DNA from: Apodospora peruviana | Lineage: Eukaryota > Ascomycota > Sordariomycetes > Sordariales > Lasiosphaeriaceae | DNA: 64,000 nucleotides | Assembly: GCA_033439685.1 (NCBI GenBank) | Contig: JAUEDM010000006.1 | Coordinates: 62,001 to 126,000, forward strand | Direction: 5' to 3' | Made by a program: the position numbers and the translations under genes | Shown: one piece after another, positions 43,953-57,300 of the stretch | Layout of the letters: each line of letters starts with the position of its first letter | How positions within the stretch are numbered: the first letter of the stretch is position 1 | Notes under the pieces: model-generated | Told to the model about the DNA's origin: nothing | The model's database searches: none | Seen by the model: the letters and a program-made list of their open reading frames with translations, nothing else

Positions 43953-44617
43953 GTTCCTTGCGTTCGATTTCTAGGTAGGCAGCCCACTCCTTGGGGAAAA
44001 AAAGTTGTCATATTGCCATCAACTCTGCATAGCTGATCCGTCCTGCTTTTGGTATTTGTATGTGCGAACAGCGAAGCCCACACGCTGCTACTTATCCTTC
44101 TTGTCCACTCACTTTCCAGCCTGTTCTTGTTGGACAGGTTCCCTTCGGAGGCGGCCACTGCATCTCCTCTCATCATTTCGACTACTCACCCATCTTCTTT
44201 GTTACCATAACGCAATGTTAAAGCGGTAGTGATTATCAAGTGGTCTGTCCACCCATGATAATATACTGAAGCTCAGAACGGAAGATAGCATACACATTAA
44301 GAGCTACCTACGTTAGGCCAACGCAGACAGAAGGAACTCTACTTCACTGACCTGTTTATCCCATGTTCACCGGTTATCACTGATCCATATATAACTAGAA
44401 GAAAGTTTATTAAGAAATCAAACCCGACCTCATGCCCTCATTATTATGCAAAGCGCTTCCTGCCTGCGCTCCGCTCATGCCCCGTCGTCCATGGTCTACT
44501 CCGTAATATACATGATACCGTCCGTCCGTACGTGACGCTCCAAACCCTTCCAAAAAATTATATACAAACACTAACGTACCCGTACATTATCCAAACACAC
44601 TCCCCGCTTCCCAGTCA
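43953..44617. other. Convergent intergenic region, no gene seen
   Basis: Between the end of the P450 pseudogene and the 3' end of the transporter gene. Nothing recognised. Confidence 0.6.
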
Positions 44618-46648
44618 TTACTGCTTCTGGGAAATCCCCATCTCCTCATTCGCCGCAATCTTCGCAGGCGCTTGACTCCCCTTATTCATCTCCGTCTCTC
44701 CAACAACCGGCCCGGTCCCCTCCATCTCGAGCCGCGTACCACCAGTCCTCTCCTTACTGAGAACATACTCCTCTTGATCGATATGCCTGAAAGTAAAATA
44801 GAACACAACACTCAAAACACCACCCACAATCGCCGGCCCGCCAAAATCCCACGTGAGATACGGATCTGTGATCACAGAACTGCAAGCCAGTCCAATAGCA
44901 TACGCAATCGCTGTATTAAACAGATTGATCGCCGAGACTAGGCCGCGCATATTGGCCGGTGCGCGCGAGTACGCGATTCCGTAGGCGGGAACATTGACAA
45001 ACAATTCAGAAATACCGCCCACCGCGAACGGGATCGCCATCCACCAGATGCTGATCGGCGCCACCCCCGTACCGATCTTGCAGTCACTTGAGCCGTATTC
45101 CCCGCAAGGGGATTGTTTGTACGCAAAGTAGTTGAGGATGGTGTAGCCCGCGCCGCCGCAGGCAGACATGAACAAGCCCGTCGCGATGCGGGCAACTGGA
45201 CCGTAATGGATGTTGAGTCTGCGCAGCAGGGGATAGAGGCCGTAATTCAGGATCGGTGCGAAAGCGATGATGGACAGCGAATTAAAATTGTTGATGACGT
45301 CGTTTGGTACACCATTCGTTTCCAGCATTGTTGACAAGAAGGATGCCGAGGCGCCAATTCCGTTGTCGTTGAGGTACTGGATGGGGAAGAAGCAGAATAT
45401 GCCGGTGGCTTGGAAGGTGCGCCGGATGTCATCCACCCACTCGTCTGTCCAGGTTGTGTGGTAGACACCGTCGAGATCGGCGGCCTTGATGTTGGACGGT
45501 TTTGCTGCTTCCCAGAAGCCGTGGCGGCCTATTTTGCGGATGCCGCCGCGCCGGATGCAAATCGATAGCACGCGGAACACGTTGGGCAGGTCGGAGCCGC
45601 CCGGCGGGTGGAGGATCAGGCGCTTGTAGAGAAACCAGAGGAGGAAGGGGAGGGGCATGTACAGGATCAGGGGGATCAGGAAGGCTAGCCACCACTTTTT
45701 TGATGGACATAAGTTAGCCGAGCTCGAGGGTAGGAGAAAAGGGTAAACTTACGCCGACGTATTTCTCCGAGTAGGCGGTAGCAACGCCCATGAAGCCACC
45801 GATATTGATGAGCAGATAAAACCAGAGCATTACGCGCTCAGTGGTCGACTCGGGATCCTGGATAACCCTTTCGCCGCTCGACAGGGTAATGACCTTCGGC
45901 ACCGTAGTCGAGACCTGATCCAACAGCAGCGGCGAGACATTCGGCTTGAACATGGCCGCACCAATAGCGAGAATATAAACCGACAGGAAATACGGCCCCT
46001 TGGAAGTACCGTTCGCCAGCAGATCTTTAGACCCAGCAGCAACCATGAGAACATGAGCAACACCAAACACAGCAACACCCCAGCAGATGAGCTTAAACCG
46101 GCCCGTCTTTGCGTCCGCCATCCAGCCAAACAGAAGCGGCAGCGCGTACGCGAGCATAGAAAAGGACTGCGTTACCGCGTTGGCGGATACCTGGCCCAGG
46201 CCAAGCGCGCCGGCAGTCTGCTGCGTGCCCGTGGGCGGTGCGCCGTAGCCATTTCCGCCTTCCGGCATGGGGCGGTTGACGTAGTTGCTGATGAGGGGCT
46301 GGACGCCGTAGTAGGATGCGCGCTCGCAGAACTCGACGACGCAGATCAGGTAGGCCATGATGGGGATTTCTCCCGGTACGCGGCGGAGGGTGGCCTTTTC
46401 TTCTTCTGTCGGTTTGCCCTCGTAGTCATCTTCGTTGTGCAGGGAGTTGCTGTACGGGACGGGGCTGGCGGCTGCGACTGCAGGTGTGTAAGGCGACTCC
46501 TTCTCTGGGTCGCCTGAGGAGCTGCTGGTGGATGATCTGTTGATTGTGTCTGCGCCATTGCCGTAGGCGGGCGGTTTCTCGACTGCTTCTGTGTGAGTGT
46601 CAGTCAGACTCGATGTCTTGGGAAGTTTGTGTTGGGAGACGTACCCAT
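44618..46648 (-). CDS. POT/PTR2-family peptide transporter, three exons (638 aa)
   Basis: Exons 46648-46645 (only ATGG), 46588-45753 and 45694-44618 give 638 residues. An acidic cytosolic N-terminus leads to 'FCERASYYGVQPLISNYV', which carries the E-x-x-E-R-like entry motif of proton-coupled peptide transporters in reduced form (EFCERASYYG). The PTR signature region is 'FKPNVSPLLLDQV', and 'FYLLINIGGFMG' follows. About 12 membrane helices can be counted, with a large loop (LSSGERVIQDPESTTERVM) and the late helices 'MAIPFAVGGISELFVNVPAYG' split by a short turn. Family role: H+-driven di/tripeptide uptake at the plasma membrane. Intron 2 removal joins KYVG to WWLAFLIP. The neighbourhood has two secreted proteases. 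Confidence 0.93.
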
Positions 46649-49294
46649 GGTGAACCGCTCCCGGACCGTTACCGTCTATCTAGTAGACAGTTGGGATGCT
46701 GGTGAGACGAGCACCGTGGGCACCTCGGTACTTGGTTGTCACTGGGTCGCGGGCGCCGGGCGGTGGTTGGTTCGAAGAATGAAGAGGAGAGTTGGAAACA
46801 GAGGCCGCGTGAGGACTGCTGTCAGTGAGGGACTGTCGTTTTATAAATAAGAATTCGAGATGCATCGAGCGCGATGGGATCGGGCTGCTGGGGCAAAAAC
46901 AGGGACGTTGGGGAAACGGAAACAAACGCCCGCGCGTTGGGGGCAGCATTCCAACGGCCATCATGATCCCGGATGCACGTCGATGTCTTGGATCTGGTGC
47001 ATGGCAGTTCAGGGACGTTCCTGGATGTGTCTGTTTCTGTGGATGGAGTTCGTCCCGGTGAGGTGGATTGTGAACAAGCTCTCTTGGCGAGTAAGAATCA
47101 AGCTTTGCCAACCGCTGACGCGCATGGCGGAGTCCGGCTGTCTACGCTAAAAGCTCCTTCCTAGATTGGGGTCTGTGTCCGACCATATTATTTCATCTGT
47201 CGATCGCAGTCGGCGTCGGCCGTTGCGTTTCTAGAATCCTTCTCTCGGTATGGCCCGATCAATCTCACCCGAACTCATCCCGCGCCGTTCGCGGCTCTTC
47301 GATAGGCCGAGGCAATAATACGGGGAAAGGGGGCGACCGATACTGCAATCGGGAAGGTGTTGTCCGAGAGAGAATGACAGCCTGGATGCAACAACATGCA
47401 ATCGACTGGCCGGGCATCCCGGAACAGCCGTGCACATATTGTCCCAACTACGCCGCCCCTTGCACCCACGATTATCCAATCGGTCCTTTCTGGCTCAAAA
47501 TCGCCGCTCTCGCTCCCACGTATTGGTGAATGATCATTTTCCCCAGGAAAATTGAAGATAACAATCCGAGATCGGCGGCTCGCCACTTACTGCTCAGTAA
47601 AAAGGGGGTTTCAATCAACCTCGGTGTGGAATCACAGCGGTTTATCCAGTCGTACACGTATTGCCACCATGCAGGGGGGTACGATGGTACGGTTCAGGGA
47701 ATACGATCCTTGGATGTCTTGCATTATTACACATCATATCCGTGGCAGCTCGATCTCCGCGTTTTTCGGGGATTAATGCCAGATAGCACATGATGTATGG
47801 CATGTATGTAACGTCGTGGCTTGATGGGACGAACCACTGAATACATGAAATCATTTTGGGTAGCACAGACATGATACATGAACTTCGTGTTCGGGGTATT
47901 ACCAAGACATCGCCGCCACATCTTGACATAACGGCTATGGTGTCGGTGTCTTTTGGGTGTCACTGCATTATCTAGAACAAACTATACAGTAGCACATGGC
48001 ACCAAGAAGTCAAACAAGAACAGCCAAGACAACTTGAAGTGCCACACAAACGGCTTCCAGTCTCTCGGGAGCGAATCCCCTGAAAGCAACCCGGGGCTGC
48101 CCTGCCGTTGCATTACTCATCGCATCTCTAGTGTTTCTTATCTTTTTTCTTTTTCTTTCGCACGTCCGTGCTCGAGTCTCCTCCTCTCAGGGTACATGAA
48201 TCATTACTCCTGAACCCAACGAATAATCCTTTCCAGCCTCGCCAAGACATGGAGTCGGAGGCGACGACTAAGTGGGGGTCGAAAGCTTGACTTTGCGCCA
48301 CTATCCTGGCCTCCGTCTTGGCCTAGCTTGGCTTTCGGCACTGGGGTGCCGATTCAACGTTGGTATGAACCAGACCAGATCTGAACAGGACTGATCCTTG
48401 AGAGGTGGTGGGAGGGTGGTGTGCTTGACTGTACCTACATAGGTGCAGCATCACCGATGTAACCCCCCCCCCCCCCAGGGAGATGCGATGGGAACTGAAT
48501 GCGGCCGCCACTGCATGTCTGCATGTGGCACTAAGCATGTGTGTATGAGAAAATTAGAATACGGTAACAACATCATCGTGAACACAGTTGTGGTAGTTCA
48601 TGCAGAATGGAGTATAGTTCTAATCGTTTTCACGGTCATTACTAGACAGAACGTGCCAGAGGATTGCGACTGCAACCTCACCGTGTTCTCTGGCATACAG
48701 CTGGTTGAGTCAGAGTGTGAAGAAATATAAAATCAACCATTCCCGGCCCTAGTCCACTTCCCACGTTGTTTCTCTCGCTCCATTAATCCACTTTGAACAA
48801 AACAGTCACATTTCTTATCAAGTGCACCTCGGAAACGAACTCCAAAGGATGCATTAAGTTCCAATTTGCGACTTGGCATTAGTCTAATTTCTCTCAACTT
48901 GTCTGTGTCAAGGTGAAGTAAACTAGATCTCATGACTCGCCTCAAAGATCGTTAGCGCAGCAATCCACTCCGGGGAAGTGATGACCCCTGATCGTGTACG
49001 CAAGGTTCAAGTCACTACTGGATTTATATCGCGGTGAGATATCATCCTGGGTCATGTTTATGAGTCCTCCATCGCTGAAGTCTGACATATACAAACAGTA
49101 GCAACGCATCCATCCCATCACCACTTCTTCCATCATTATGTAGTTGTTATTCAATCACTTGTAGTATGCCCCATCATTGTCATGGTCATCATTGTATATC
49201 TCTGTCTAACAAACAAGTGATCTCGTAAATAAAATACGAATTGATTACATTCATGTCCCTCCCCTCCCCCTCCAAACACCCCATCATATCCCAT
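46649..49294. other. Long gene-poor stretch
   Basis: 2.6 kb with only short ORFs. It contains a 14-base C run at 48463-48476. Confidence 0.55.
48463..48476. repeat. Poly(C) tract, 14 bases
   Basis: Uninterrupted C run in intergenic DNA. Confidence 0.95.
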
Positions 49295-50654
49295 TTAAAG
49301 CCCCTTAAGCGGCTTATTAGCCCACCCAAGCTGCGGCGTCGCGGCGCCATCAAAGACAACAAAAGCCGCCTTGAGCGCAACATCGCCAAAGATATTGATT
49401 CCAACACCGCTACTGGACTGAATCCCACCAAAACAGCTAGTAGAACCAGCAGACACCTCGCCATAGTTGATATAGTTGGCCGGAATGGTGAACCGTGCGG
49501 AGCCAACACCAAACGTAAACGACGGAATCTTGGCCGAGCAGGGAAACACGTAGCCGCCGTAGTTACGGTTATTGCTCGCGCCCGGGATCTGCTTGTAATA
49601 CGCCGACACGATCGTGTTGGGCAGGTACAGGAGGGTCGTGCCCGTGTCGGCGATGTTGGTGATTGGTGTTGACACAAACGGTTCCGCACCGACTTGGTAA
49701 CCCGTTGATGTCCACGTCCAGTAGCCTGGGTTCGTGTTGACCGGAGTATAAGTGATGCTGCCGGTGTATTTTGCTTTGTCGATGTAGCCGAAGTCGTAGG
49801 TTCCAGCTATTTGTAGGGAAAATTAGTGATTTGATCGGGATATGGTGGTGGTGGTGTTAGGGTAAAGGGGGGGGGGGGGGGGGGGGGGGAAACTTGCCAG
49901 CCTTGAACTTGAGATCGGTCGTGAAGAGCGGCGCATCCAGCGACGCCTTGACGTTGTCGAAGTAGGTAGTCTGCGCCTTGGGACTGACGGTGTTTAGCGC
50001 GCTGAAGCCCAGCCCGACAAGTCCGTCGATGGCTGTCTCTCTGGTGAAACTCGTCGACACCTGCTGCGCGCACTCCACGGCTTGGTTGACGGCCGTCAGG
50101 CCACCAACGGTAAAGTTGTCCGTGTAGACATTTCCGCGGGACGCGGACCCGTCGCCGTAGGTGATGCTCCAGCTGTGGCCGGAAAGCAGCTTGCTGCTGC
50201 TCGACTTGTTGGGGGAATAGATCTCCTGGCCGCGGATTTGGTTGTTCGGCATGTGATTCGAAAAGACCCAGAGGTCTGAGGACCCAGTATCGAAGTCCAG
50301 ATTCAGAGTCTGCGGCGGCGTGCCGATTGATACCGGGGTGACGTAGGCGACGTCGAACTCGTCGATCGGGATGGCTGCCGCGCTGCCTGTGTTGCGCTTG
50401 ATTTCTGGGTTGCCATTCTCCAGGGCGATCTTGTTGACTGCCTTGACGAGGTGGTCTGGGACTGGCGCACCGTACTTGAGGTAGGTCTTGTAGACGGAGA
50501 GAGCGCCGTTGAAGCGGTAGTTGGGGTTGCGGACTTGCTTCAGCGATGTCCTTCCACTGCCGGAGCTGGTCGTGCCGATCTTGGGAGGAAGGGCCGAGCC
50601 GAGCCCGCTGGCGGCAAAGCCGACCACGATCAGGAGGTTGGTGAGGGTCAGCAT
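49295..50654 (-). CDS. Secreted pepsin-like aspartic protease (family A1), two exons (422 aa)
   Basis: Exons 50654-49898 and 49806-49295. The start MLTLTNLLIVVGFAASGLGSA is a signal peptide; a propeptide of about 85 residues follows. The first catalytic Asp is in 'LDFDTGSSDLWVFS', the flap Tyr in WSITYGDGSA, and the second Asp in 'NIADTGTTLLYLP'. CSAKIP and STSCFGG give the usual disulfide, and the end 'FGDVALKAAFVVFDG' fits aspergillopepsin/penicillopepsin. In-frame joining to GTYDFGYID requires a GC-AG intron (donor G/GCAAGT); a GT donor three bases further on would break the frame. The intron contains a 23-base C run on the coding strand. The start at 50654 was preferred over an upstream in-frame codon because it begins the signal peptide. 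Confidence 0.93.
49867..49889. repeat. Poly(G) tract (C on coding strand), 23 bases, in the aspartic protease intron
   Basis: Homopolymer directly after the donor region of the intron, like the C run in the SYLF gene intron. Confidence 0.95.
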
Positions 50655-50810
50655 GTTTGGCGGTGGGGAGGGATCAGATGTGTGAGCCCGGACAATAGCA
50701 CAGGCTGGAGGGACCACGACTGACAGAAAGACGGATGAAGAGCACGAGTGAACGGGCCCTTTGAGCGGGAACAGGTCGAGGGGTCCCCACGATGCTTATC
50801 TACCTCACCT

Positions 50811-50820
50811 CTTATATATA
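50811..50820 (-). promoter_or_regulatory. TATA box of the aspartic protease gene
   Basis: TATATATAAG on the minus strand about 160 bases upstream of the start codon. Confidence 0.5.
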
Positions 50821-53800
50821 TGTGTGTGTATGTAGCCGCCCCCCGGAGGCTAATGGGCGAAGTTGGACCGGGGGGCGGGCCACCGAGAGAACTGCTTAGT
50901 GACCTGGAAGGGATGGCGATCCTCACATGTGCAATTTCCATCTTCCATATCCCCTGGAGCACAACGGCTCACGCGTGACACGGACATGGCCAACCGCATG
51001 CAGCACGAGAATTAGGACGTCAGGCGCCCAGACTGGGCCAAAAGCTCCAAGGCGGCGGCTACACACAGCAGCAAGCTATCTGGGTCCTGTAAGGTGCCGA
51101 TATGTTGTCTACTATCCTGGAAATATGGCCACGGACTAATTAAACTGGTGTATTCATGTGGTGCTCCTGCGAGCGAATGGCGACATGCACCGCTCCAGCT
51201 CCGGGACACCCTTTGGTGTCTAATGATTATGCCGTGCCCTTTCTTGGCGTCATCTGGAAGAGCAAGGAAGCGAGCATCTCACCAACTCCAGTTGACTTAA
51301 AGTCGTCAGTGTGTTGTTGCAAATAGGCAAATGAGGCGAACTTCTGGACGAATGGGAGGCCGTGAAACCCCCCGCGCGCCATTAAATTGCCAATGCAGCA
51401 CATACAGTACCGGCCGGAAGCATGGCTCTCGCTCGGCAGTTATAGCCGCCAGCTAGCCAGCCCGGGCATTGCAATGCAAGGGTACCTGCCGAAATCCTCC
51501 AACTATGTCCAACGTCAGATCTCCCCCTCCAGTTTGCCACGGCCGACTTTTCGGAAGCTCAGGGTCCCTAATTTTCCCACCATCCGATGACAACGAACCA
51601 AGCCGGGCGGTGCACTCGTGGCAAGGTCGGGGTCGGGGTCGCCAATCTATCAGTTGTTAGAGACTGTATATATATTGCAGAGTTAGTGGCAGTGACCTGG
51701 CATAAGTATCCCGGACTCACGCCCACACTCGGATCTGGACCCCGCGATAGGAAAAGAGAGATAGGCTCAAGGTGTGCTCGACGCGGGAATATATTGCGGT
51801 ACCTATATTTCACTGATAAGGTCTCTGTCTGCCCGCTTTTTCTCCAATAAACCCCAATCTCTCTCAAACAGCCGATCTGCGTTTTGCCCAGCAGGACACC
51901 CACAACGATCCACAGCAGGGTTAGTTAAGTACCTTGGCTCTGTTTCGGTAATCACATAGGAAAAGGGAGGGCAAAACGGAAAGGTGTGAATTCAGAGCAG
52001 AGGAAACATGTCAAATCCAGTAAAAAAGCGGAAGACTAAAACAGAAGATAGGAGGGGTTGCTCCTCCATGACGCAAATTATGTTGAAAATGAGAGATAAG
52101 TTCCTGTATCAGTGGACTTGCCGACGCGATATTAAAGGTGGTCGGGGTCCCCATTTCGAGAGAAACATCGTGCTCGAGATAGGGGTAAACGACGCAAGCC
52201 GAGGTAGTAGCCGCACCGAACACGACATTTGAAATTGGAGTTGCGAAAGGCCGACCATGACTGCCGGCAGTGGTGTTGGTGGTTGGTCAATTCAGTTCCT
52301 TATGACCGTCGCCTGCGCGGTAGCAAGGCAGTTCATTTATATTGTCAACTCCATGATGATTCATGAATGGCTAATACTGCCAAGCATCACGATCCTCGTG
52401 CTACCCTACCTACTTGTAAGTGAAGATCTGGTCTAGGGAGGCTCTTGTGTTCTTTATATTGATAAGCTGACAGACATGAACACTGATGTAACGTAATGAT
52501 TTCGTTATCCTATCGTGCAGGGCGCAAGCTGCGCCTCTTCGGTCTTCTAGTTCTAGACAAAAGTACAAAACTAAATGATCCATCCATGATTGGATAGTAG
52601 GTATCATACATTCATTCAAAAAGTCCAGACCTTGGTTCAACCACAGACTGGTATTATGCTAGAGGTATGTTCCCTCATGAGATTATTATATAACTAGTAT
52701 TCTATACGTCGAAGTTAGTCTCGAAAATATCAGTCCCCCAGGCCACTGACACGTACTAATGAAGACAAACATGACTTGATAACACTGCTGTTATTTCCTC
52801 CATAATGTCGGAAAATCGTACGGAACTCATGTTACCGTCTAGTCTGGAGAGTTCATGATGGAAGCGTTCCTGATAAGACCTTACTACACACGAGGGGACT
52901 CATTCATGATCTCGATTAAAAGCTCGATTCCATCTAAAAGCGCTACTTGAATTACACTGTCAATCTGAAGACTGCAGCTTCACCTAAATAATTGAAACAA
53001 AAGACTACGAGGAAAGTGGGATGTGAACAAAAAGGACAAACAAGACGACCTCGGGCTCCCTTATAACGGGCCCGAGGGAGATAACCGATAGCTTTTGTAG
53101 CCAGATCTTTAAGATTACATCTCAAGTATGAGTTTCCGGGCAATTCAGCTCCGTTTCTGAAGGTCGCGACTCCAAATCTAGGCGCCTGTGTCGCCGATTT
53201 TGGAGTCAAATTTCCCGCCAAGACCCGCCCCCACTAGGCACACTCCCATAATGAATTTAGTCCGACCCCTACAACCTAACACCATGGCGGAAAATAAAAA
53301 TTAACTGAATGGGCGGCAATGGAAGCCATCATCAGAAACCAAGCTAGCAATAATTGTGGCAAATCGAGCGATGTAGTTATGAATCTGATTTTGATGTCTT
53401 AAAAGACAATATTCCGCCATATCAAGTAGGCCTTTTTACAGACGCTCAATCTCGAACCCTCAGCTTCAAAAATGACAGTGAGATAATACGGTGATTAATA
53501 GTGGTTAACGTTAGCCGTAAAGGTTGGCTAAGAAAGAGCCGCCAAGAGGGTTATCCATTAGGGTCAGCTAACAGGGTCAGCCAGAACTTTGGCTGCTAGC
53601 CAGGCCGCGTCTGTTCTTGTCGGACCCTTTGACCAACTACTAAGTTGTCTTGGTCCTTAGAAATGGAAATGTTTTATATACTATGTAAAGAGAGGAGAAG
53701 TTGTAAACAGGGGGTGGGTTGAACTAGTGTAAGGGCAATCCCCTGGCTCCGAGATGAAGACGCATTGAGCAGATGAGCATTTTGTCTTGACGGGGCGCTG

Positions 53801-53853
53801 GTTTATCGTGGATGCTACAATATCGGTACAATACTATTTAGGTCCAATCAACA
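50821..53853. other. Long gene-poor stretch
   Basis: About 3 kb with no supported gene. Scattered ORFs under 112 codons lack motifs. The sequence leads into the repeat-rich right end. Confidence 0.55.
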
Positions 53854-54026
53854 TGTAACGCCCCGGTATTGGATCAAAGGGGTCTGAAGACCCTTAGGGC
53901 AGGGAACTATACCTCTGAATGTAACGGGCAAGGCAGTGTATTGCAACTAGCTAGGCCTACTCTACGAAGACGCAGAACATGAGGAAAAAGAGGAAAAGAA
54001 AGGAAGTCTCGTGGGAAGACAACCTC

Positions 54027-54031
54027 CAACT
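54027..54031. repeat. Target-site duplication, left copy (CAACT)
   Basis: The same five bases occur at 60161-60165, immediately outside the other LTR. Confidence 0.92.
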
Positions 54032-54293
54032 TGTCACGGCCGTCATCAAGGATCGATGGACGAACTCATCAATTGGGCGCTATCAACGAAGATTCTAAAC
54101 TGCAGAGGAAAGGGAAGAAAAGAACAATCCTTGGAGCGCGAAGCGCGACAAGCTTCATCGTGGGGTGGGACCCCTTGACCTTCGTTGCTCCTGATTGGTC
54201 CTAGTGGCTGAGTCTCCACACCGTTCCCAACGATAGCTCTGCGGGGCGGCTGGGAGGCATGAAACAAGGGTCTGGGAGGGCTTGGTCCTCACA
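54032..54293 (-). repeat. 3' LTR of the Ty3/gypsy element (262 bases)
   Basis: By eye it reads identical to 59899-60160. In element orientation it starts TGTGAGGACC and ends CCGTGACA (TG...CA ends). Confidence 0.95.
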
Positions 54294-54305
54294 CTATCCC
54301 CCTCC
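54294..54305 (-). other. Polypurine tract of the Ty3/gypsy element
   Basis: GGAGGGGGATAG in element orientation abuts the 3' LTR, the expected plus-strand primer. Confidence 0.8.
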
Positions 54306-54353
54306 AAGCCGCGACGGCTTTGGCGGCCGTCGTAGGCTTTTTGAATGTAAGGG

Positions 54354-57300
54354 TTACTTGTGCCTTTTGGCGGTCTTCCTCTTCGTCCTTGCTCCATAGC
54401 CGTTGTGCTCGGCTTTGTTGTCATCCTCATGGTCCTCGGGATAGTTGTCTTCAGCTGCAGCACGAATCCAGTCCTGCAGCCTAACTGGTGGTCCCGCAGC
54501 TTCGGGATATTCTCGATGGAACCCATCGAGTGTGGTCGCAGCGTTTTTGAAGTTCTCTGCTGGGTACCACTCGTCGTCTGGATCGTGGCCTCTCCAGGTG
54601 ACCTGGTATTGCAGTGTCTTGCGTTGACCGAACAGTCGGGAGGTATTGACTCTCTCGACCTCCCATTCCGGTTCTCCATTGATTTGCTCTGGGGGTTCTG
54701 GCTCGCTCGACTGTTGTGGCAAGGGATCGATTGCAGCTTTCCTCAGGCGGTCAGCATGGAAGAGTTTAGTCCCCTTCACATAAGGCGGTGTATCCAACAC
54801 AAAGCTATATCCACGCTCTTCTACAATAAGCCAAGGTCCAGCCCATTGTGAGTCCAACTTGGTGCTGGAAGCCTCGGTTTTCATGCCTTTCTTGCTAACG
54901 TAGACGAAATCTCCCACTCCGAAGTCCACAGGGCGGCGCTTCTTGTTCGCCTGTTCCGCTTGGCGGGTCTGAGCGGCGAGAGCGTTTTGGCGAGCGATGT
55001 CCTGGACCGTTTTGGTCTGGATGATCAATTTTAGAGCTTTCTTCTCTTGGTCTGTTGCAATATTCGCCTCTGGCAGACGGGCAGATAGCGGGTTCCTTGG
55101 TTTCGAGCCCAGAGTTACTTGCAACGGGGCCATCCCGATACTGGAGTGCCATGACGCATTATGAGCGAAGTCCAGTGCGGGAATGTGCTCGCTCCATGTG
55201 TCTTGATACTTGGTCAGGTAAGGCCTCAGTCTCTGGTCCAGATCGGCATTAGTGATTTCAACAGCCCCTTGGGTTTGAGGGTGACGTGAGCTGCTGTGAC
55301 GGTGCTTGGTCCCGGTTAGCTTGTTGATGGTCTCGAGGAATTCGGAGATAAACGGGCCTGCATTGTCGCTGATCCACAGAGTTGGGACACCCCAGAAGCG
55401 ATACATGCTGTGGTAGTACCGGCGGGCGAGATCTGGTGCCGTGTCGTTTTTCCGGCCAGGGAGGGTGGCCATCAGCCTGCTAAACTTGCAGATAAAAACC
55501 CAGACATAGTCATATCCTCGGCGGTCCTTTGGCATGTCCTTACCATCTACCACTACTTGATTCCAGACCTCATTTGGGATATCCAGCGGGTGTAGGAGGC
55601 CGGGCGTCTTGTCGTGGCGCGTCTTGTTCCTCTGACAATTTCGGCAGTTCTTGATATATCTCTTGACATCCCGCCGAAGACCATCCCACCAGTACTCTTG
55701 CTTGAGAAACTCGATGGTTTTGTTCTGACCCTGATGGGCATAGATCGGAGGCTCATGCGCTTCCTTAATCAAGGCTGTCCGTAGGTAGATGGTCCCGTCC
55801 AAGGTAGTCTCTGGGACTACAAAGCGGTCTTCGTACAGGCCCAGATTCTGCTTTTCGTTCTCTGCTTTGATCAAGTCTACCAAGTCGGCGCCTTTTGGGA
55901 TATCCTCTGGTGCAGCCAGAGACATAGCGGCCATTACGGGTTGTATACGCTCGGCGGGGATAAGCGAGAAGGTCCTGTCCTCTTGCTCTCGGGCCTTAAC
56001 AGTGGGAGAGTCCACCGTCTTGCGGGAGAGGGCATCGGCTACTACATTCTCTTGACCAGGGCGGTACTGGAAAGTAATGTCGAACTGTCCTAGAAAGTCG
56101 GACCATCGGACTTGACGAGTAGATAGTAGGCGTTTGGTAGACCAATAGATTAGTGCCTTATGGTCAGTTACCACAAAGAACTGCTGTCCAAGGAGAAGAG
56201 GTTCGTTGTCTCTCAGGGTATTGACCACAGCGAGCATCTCCTGGTCTTGGATCGGGTAAGCCCTCTCCGCTGGAGTCATGGTCTTTGAGGAGTAGCCGAC
56301 AGGTCTCCAAGTTCCATCAGTTTGTTGTTGCATGATTACGCCTGCGGTGGCGTTCCGTGAGGAGTCTGTCTCTACTCGGGTGGGGCGGCCGGGCACGAAG
56401 AAGGCCAGTACAGGGGCTGTTGTGGCTAGCTTTTTAAGCTGTTCGAAAGCTTGCTCTTGCTCGGGTCCCATTATAAAGTCGACATCTTTCTTCAGAAGGC
56501 GCTGGAGCGGCTCGGCGGTATGGCTGGCATGGTGACAGAAGACCCTAACATAGTTGCAAAGCCCTAGGAAAGACTTCACAGCGCGGACAGACGCCAGGTC
56601 CTCGAATTTCCACGCGAGTATAGCCTCGATCTTAGCCGGGTCTATGCTAACACCCTTACCGGCTTCCAGAATCATCCCTAGGTAGTCAATTACCGTGACG
56701 TCGAAGCTAGACTTCTTAATGTCTCCCTGTAAGCCGGCTTTATGCAACCGGTAAATAGCTTCTTCGACTTGAACGAAATGAGGTTCGTTCTCTTTAGTAT
56801 AGATGAGGACATCGTCGGCATAAGCGCTGGCGAAACGGTCGAGCAACTCGTTCAGTTGGGCATTGATGAAGGCTTGCCACCAGGCGGGTCCAACCTTGAG
56901 TCCAAAGGGTAAGACTTTCCACTGGAATGTCCCTTGCCGGGTCTTGAAAGCTGTCAGAAAGCGAGAGTCGGCATGAACCAGCAGTCGATTAAAGGCGCGG
57001 ATGATGTCGATCTTGGTAAGACGTCTCGCGTCCCGACAATTGGTCAAAGTGCCTTGGATGTCCGGGGCCAGGAACTGACGTCCCTTAAGGAATTTGTTCA
57101 CCCATCGGTAGTCGACACAGAATCGTCGCTCGTCGGTGCCCTTCTTTGGTACAAAGAGTATTGAAGCAGCGGTCTCTTCCATGCAAGGCTCGATAAAGTC
57201 GATTCTCAGGAGCTCATCCACTGTTTCTTTCTCCAATGGCAGGAGGTGAGCCGGAGTGTAGAACGACTTGGGTTTGCCTTCTAGAGGGTGCTCCAGTTCC

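Noticed and set aside
54046..54267. 73-codon minus-strand ORF present in both LTRs
   Set aside because: It lies wholly inside the LTR and is duplicated only because the LTRs are; not a separate gene.
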